Assembly (NCBI GenBank): GCA_021234535.1
Contig: CM037830.1
Span: 15,493,116-15,557,115 of the forward strand
DNA length: 64,000 nucleotides
Reading direction: 5' to 3'
From: Stichopus chloronotus
Taxonomy: Eukaryota; Echinodermata; Holothuroidea; Aspidochirotida; Stichopodidae
A program made the translations under genes and the position numbers. Of this stretch, positions 60,621 to 64,000 are shown piece by piece (the first letter of the stretch is position 1; each line of letters starts with the position of its first letter). The notes under the pieces were generated by a model, which saw only the letters and a program-made list of their open reading frames with translations, did no database searches and was not told the origin of the DNA.

Positions 60621-63511
60621 CTATGGCCAGAAGTAACAAAGGGGAACGAAAACATTTTTGAAACAAAAAGGACATATTGAGAAACTAATCCAATGGAAGA
60701 ACCTCAGTGTACGGTCTTATAAGTTGAAATTACGCAACCCCACGTCCATGTATAAACACATGCAGTGCTTTTACTTTCCTTTTTCTTACTTTACTTACGA
60801 TCACATCACGTCATCCATACCAACATAGGTATATCGTCAAGAAAGACTAAGCAGAGAGCTGCCACCTTCCTGGACTAACACTACGATGGTGGCAGAGAAT
60901 TTTAGAACCAATCAATTCATCGTTTATTAAAGGAGGCTAGGGGTTGGCCAATCACAACCATGCTTCAATCTTTGTGTTGATCTAACGGCAATATCCTATC
61001 GAATATACCCTATAGGAGATAATAGCCTATACTAACATCACTTGCCACCCTCACACTCTCAATTGCACGTGCAAGGCCATACCAAGGTGCTATTTTTGTC
61101 CAGATTGCTAACAAATCCCGACTGTCACCTTTCATGAATATATGATTTCATCAATACACACAAAGATCATAAACGAGAAAAATGTACCCAAATCATAGGA
61201 AGGATGTATAGGATGCAGAACTGCGGGATGGGAGTACATAGTATTCCAAACAAGGTGTCTGAGTATTTTTGTTGTTAACTTAATGGTAGGCACTAAAAAA
61301 AGAACTTTAGATCATGTTTGAGAACGAACATTTCACACACTTTCTTAGCATAGGACGGCATTTTATTTAGATGCGAGTTCGCCCAGTTCTCTTACAAACT
61401 ATCACACGACACTTAGTGTACACTGTTTGAAACTGTTAAAGGAAATTGTATGGCTAAAGCTAATTAAACTGAATTAATTGAAATTCGATTCGCATGGCCC
61501 ACGTTTTCACGTCGCAAGCTGTCAGTATTGGTGAAACAATGACGTAATACTGGAGGTAAAGTTCGAAACTAAATGACCTCGAATAATGATCATGGATGAC
61601 TACCGGTAAGTTAAAGAGCGGATTTTCAAATGGGTGTGTCTGAGTTTTTCTTCTTTGCTATATGATTTACCTGGCACCAAATTGTCTAGAATTACAGAGA
61701 TGAATAGGCCCACGAACATGCCGTTAGTCAAGAGCACACTTATTAATTGATCCAGACCTTCACTTCCAGCAATAAAATATATGAGCAAAACAAAAGTCAA
61801 AATTAGTGTAAAGTATGAGTATGTATGAGTATTATTTTGCTCTGTAAAAGAAAGACACGCCAGAAGCCCTTGCCAATGGGTGGCTAAAACGGAGACGGAA
61901 AGTGATAACGATGCATTATTTACGATGTGGGATACATTGTATGAGAGCTTTGATACATGGCTGTGTAATTCGCCTCAAATGTTGCTGTTTTAACTTTCTT
62001 GTCAATAAGTGTGGGATATGACGTAATCACCGCTATATGCTGAATCGCTACTAGGCGTATCTATCGCAAGCGAAAATGATTTGATACTGTACATCAGCAA
62101 AAATAGTTCACTTGGAACCGGGAAAGAAACTGAAGAAATGCACTAGGGTTATTTTTTGGTCATGGAATTGAAGAGCATGCGGGTAAACTTACCTGTGTCG
62201 ATTGAGTTATTCGAGAGATAATTTGGTAATCCGACCGCCATGAAGAGAGACGCTCCTAAGATTAACAAGTTTCTTGGACTTTTCATTTGAACCAGAGAGA
62301 GATTGGCCATACCAAGAGCGGATATCATTCCTGACAAAATGGATACAAAGAAAACGTAAACATTTGACTGAATCCAACAAATGAAAAACGCCCTTTTTAT
62401 AACGATGTATCTATATTTTCTATTCATATTTCACAGGGAGGCAATATTCACCCAGGATTCATTTTTTTTCCTTTGCTGTGCATGGTGGCCTTATTACGTA
62501 ACACACAACTTAATGATCTATACTAAATGACCTTTTCCAATGACGACCTCTACTACAAACTATCTACAGGGTATATTCAAATGAGATCTGAAGGTAAAGG
62601 GTCAGAAGAATAAAATGGGAAGTAAATCTCCTTCAGAAAAATAAAATGGGAACTAAATCTCCTTTATGACACTAAGCCACGGTCTCTTCTAGAGCATGGG
62701 TTAAATACCATCACCTGAAGTGCCAGTAAGATTAAGGAGTGCATATGAACAATAACAACACATGTACTATCCACAGAAGATGAATAAAAGGACCTACCTG
62801 TCTGTCACATACAACGGATGTGCACCGAACAGAAGAACAACACTTGCTTAACAAAGAACTTGAAGGTTATGCAATGAGGGTCAAATTAATATTCACTTTT
62901 CGTTTCTTTTTTGTTTTATTTCTCTTGTTTCTCCTTTACTAAAAATAAATACTGTAACAGTTTGGAGAGGTAACTGAGGGCAAATGACCTAAGTTATTCC
63001 AAGGTAAAAAAGACATGAATTCAAAAGAATTCATTAAGTACTTAGGAAGTCCACATACGTGCCTAGGCCTATCATGTTCGGTAATAGTGGTCCCTGCTGT
63101 CGCTATAATGACAATCGCATTGATATCATGTTGGATATTGTTAAATCTCTGGAGAGCAAATGTTATGTTTTCCCCTCTCCGATTGAACTGTAGTCCCTGG
63201 CAAATTTTCAGAATGATGGAAGGAATACCAATGGGCACACCACTCCCAAACCTCAGCCATCAACCTCCCTCTTTTCCCTTCTGTCAGTACACTTTATTTG
63301 TAGATCTAGAGTTGCGTAGGTCCGGTGTGACTGTGTACATCGAATAAACAGTGAATAACTAATTAATCGCTCACTATTTCTTACCAATCGTGAGCCCAGT
63401 AGCCCCAAGCACAGGTGAAGGAATGGCGCTGAAAATGGCGCTGAGTTTAGTAACGAAACCCACGAGAATGAATATTACACCACTGGCCTGTAGAACGATA
63501 CGACTCGCCAC
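60448..63511 (-). CDS. SLC23A1-like: SLC23-family transporter gene 2 (tandem paralogue), last four coding exons
   Basis: Exons 63511-63385, 62330-62193, 61766-61671 and 60620-60448 match the last four exons of the neighbouring gene in order, length (127, 138, 96, 173 bp), phase and roughly 80% of residues. They encode VASRIVLQASGVIFILVGFV, GMISALGMANLSLVQMKSPR, GLDQLISVLLTNGMFVG, and a tail ending MKKMPFSPTFNE before TAG. The upstream exons, including the substrate-site exon, lie beyond the right edge. One defect stands out: the 61671-61766 exon is preceded by TTGCTG where gene 1 has TTGCAG, so no AG acceptor is present. Reading frames are otherwise intact, which argues against an old pseudogene. 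Exon skipping would keep frame because 96 is a multiple of three. Confidence 0.9.
61671..61766 (-). CDS. SLC23A1-like: SLC23 gene 2, exon equivalent to exon 11, with non-AG acceptor
   Basis: This 96-bp exon encodes GSEGLDQLISVLLTNGMFVG and then LFISVILDNLVPG. The donor is a normal GTAAAT. The two intron bases before the exon read TG (61768-61767) instead of AG. The only nearby AG falls four bases inside the exon, and using it would shift the frame. Confidence 0.8.
62193..62330 (-). CDS. SLC23A1-like: SLC23 gene 2, exon equivalent to exon 10
   Basis: This 138-bp exon is bounded by TGTCAG and a strong GTAAGT donor. It encodes the SPRNLLILGASLFMAVGLPN signature and ends SNNSIDTG. Nine residues differ from gene 1 by eye. 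Confidence 0.92.
63385..63511 (-). CDS. SLC23A1-like: SLC23 gene 2, exon equivalent to exon 9
   Basis: This 127-bp exon is bounded by an ATATAG acceptor and a GTAAGA donor. It encodes a membrane segment and then FSAIPSPVLGATGLTIG. It differs from gene 1 at six residues by eye, mostly conservative. Confidence 0.92.
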
Positions 63512-64000
63512 CTATATTGTAATTACATGAATCATGATAATTAATAATACTAAATATGAGAGGGAAAAGGGACATTCGGTCTCAAAATATCAGCAAATAT
63601 ATGTGCGTCATTACGTGATATGGGTATGGACGTATACATAAGCTCATATGTACATACATGCATGTAGTCATATGCATATGATTGGGTACGTATAACAACG
63701 TATTTGATCTACTTAAAAGTTCAATTATCAGACCATTCCTATTCGACAAGCACAGTATCAGTTTGTTGCAGTTTTCAGACTTTCTGATCTAATTGGTGTT
63801 TCCTACATCACTACGACTGCAATACCATCCATCTATGCCAATTACCACATTATGCTAAAAAACAAAGTCTAATAAAATCCATAGACTGAGCACGTGGTCA
63901 AAGATTAAATTGACAAATATCTCATAATCAATAGGTTAGTAGTTTATGGCGCGGATCACACATGTACATCGAATCCAATTTATTTTGAATAATATCAGAC
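63512..64000 (-). other. SLC23 gene 2 intron running off the right edge
   Basis: In gene 1 the matching intron is 434 bp. Here 489 bp pass without a recognisable substrate-site exon, so the preceding exon lies outside the window. The sequence contains CATATG/CATGTA-type words and nothing else I can name. Confidence 0.75.

Overview
The window looks like AT-rich nuclear DNA from an animal, most likely a marine invertebrate. The evidence is short protein-coding exons with GT-AG borders, long repeat-filled introns, tRNA-derived SINEs, a nested pair of inverted-repeat transposons, and no long uninterrupted genes. An echinoderm or another invertebrate deuterostome is my best guess. That guess rests on gene families and repeat texture only, so it is weak.

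Region 1 to about 34.5 kb: one minus-strand gene, PDCL (phosducin-like protein 1, PhLP1). Its start codon is at 34444. Six coding exons can be read in frame down to 2530, giving 260 complete codons. The two central introns are about 19.0 kb and 9.4 kb. They hold the repeats: a tRNA-derived SINE fragment, a 315-bp tandem duplication, a 157-bp-type tandem array, a large imperfect inverted repeat, degenerate tetranucleotide arrays, and a hAT-like element inserted inside an older inverted-repeat element. The last coding exon (about 40 residues in vertebrate orthologues) was not found and may lie left of the window.

Region 34.5 to 41.4 kb: upstream flank of PDCL and downstream flank of the next gene, with a second copy of the SINE.

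Region 41.4 to 53.1 kb: a complete minus-strand SLC23-type transporter gene (nucleobase/ascorbate transporter family). It has 12 coding exons whose phases close into 578 residues. Two of its expected substrate-binding signatures are altered.

Region 53.1 to 60.4 kb: intergenic DNA with a diverged ~370-bp repeat and simple repeats.

Region 60.4 to 64.0 kb: the last four coding exons of a second, tandem SLC23 paralogue on the same strand. Exon lengths are identical to the first gene (127, 138, 96, 173 bp). Its 5' part lies beyond the right edge. The 96-bp exon lacks the canonical AG acceptor that its paralogue has.

The two SLC23 genes are a local tandem duplication. PDCL is an unrelated housekeeping neighbour (co-chaperone for G-protein beta-gamma assembly). 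No RNA gene, CRISPR array or prokaryotic operon was identified. One bacterial-terminator-like hairpin and one 189-codon open frame inside an SLC23 intron remain unexplained.
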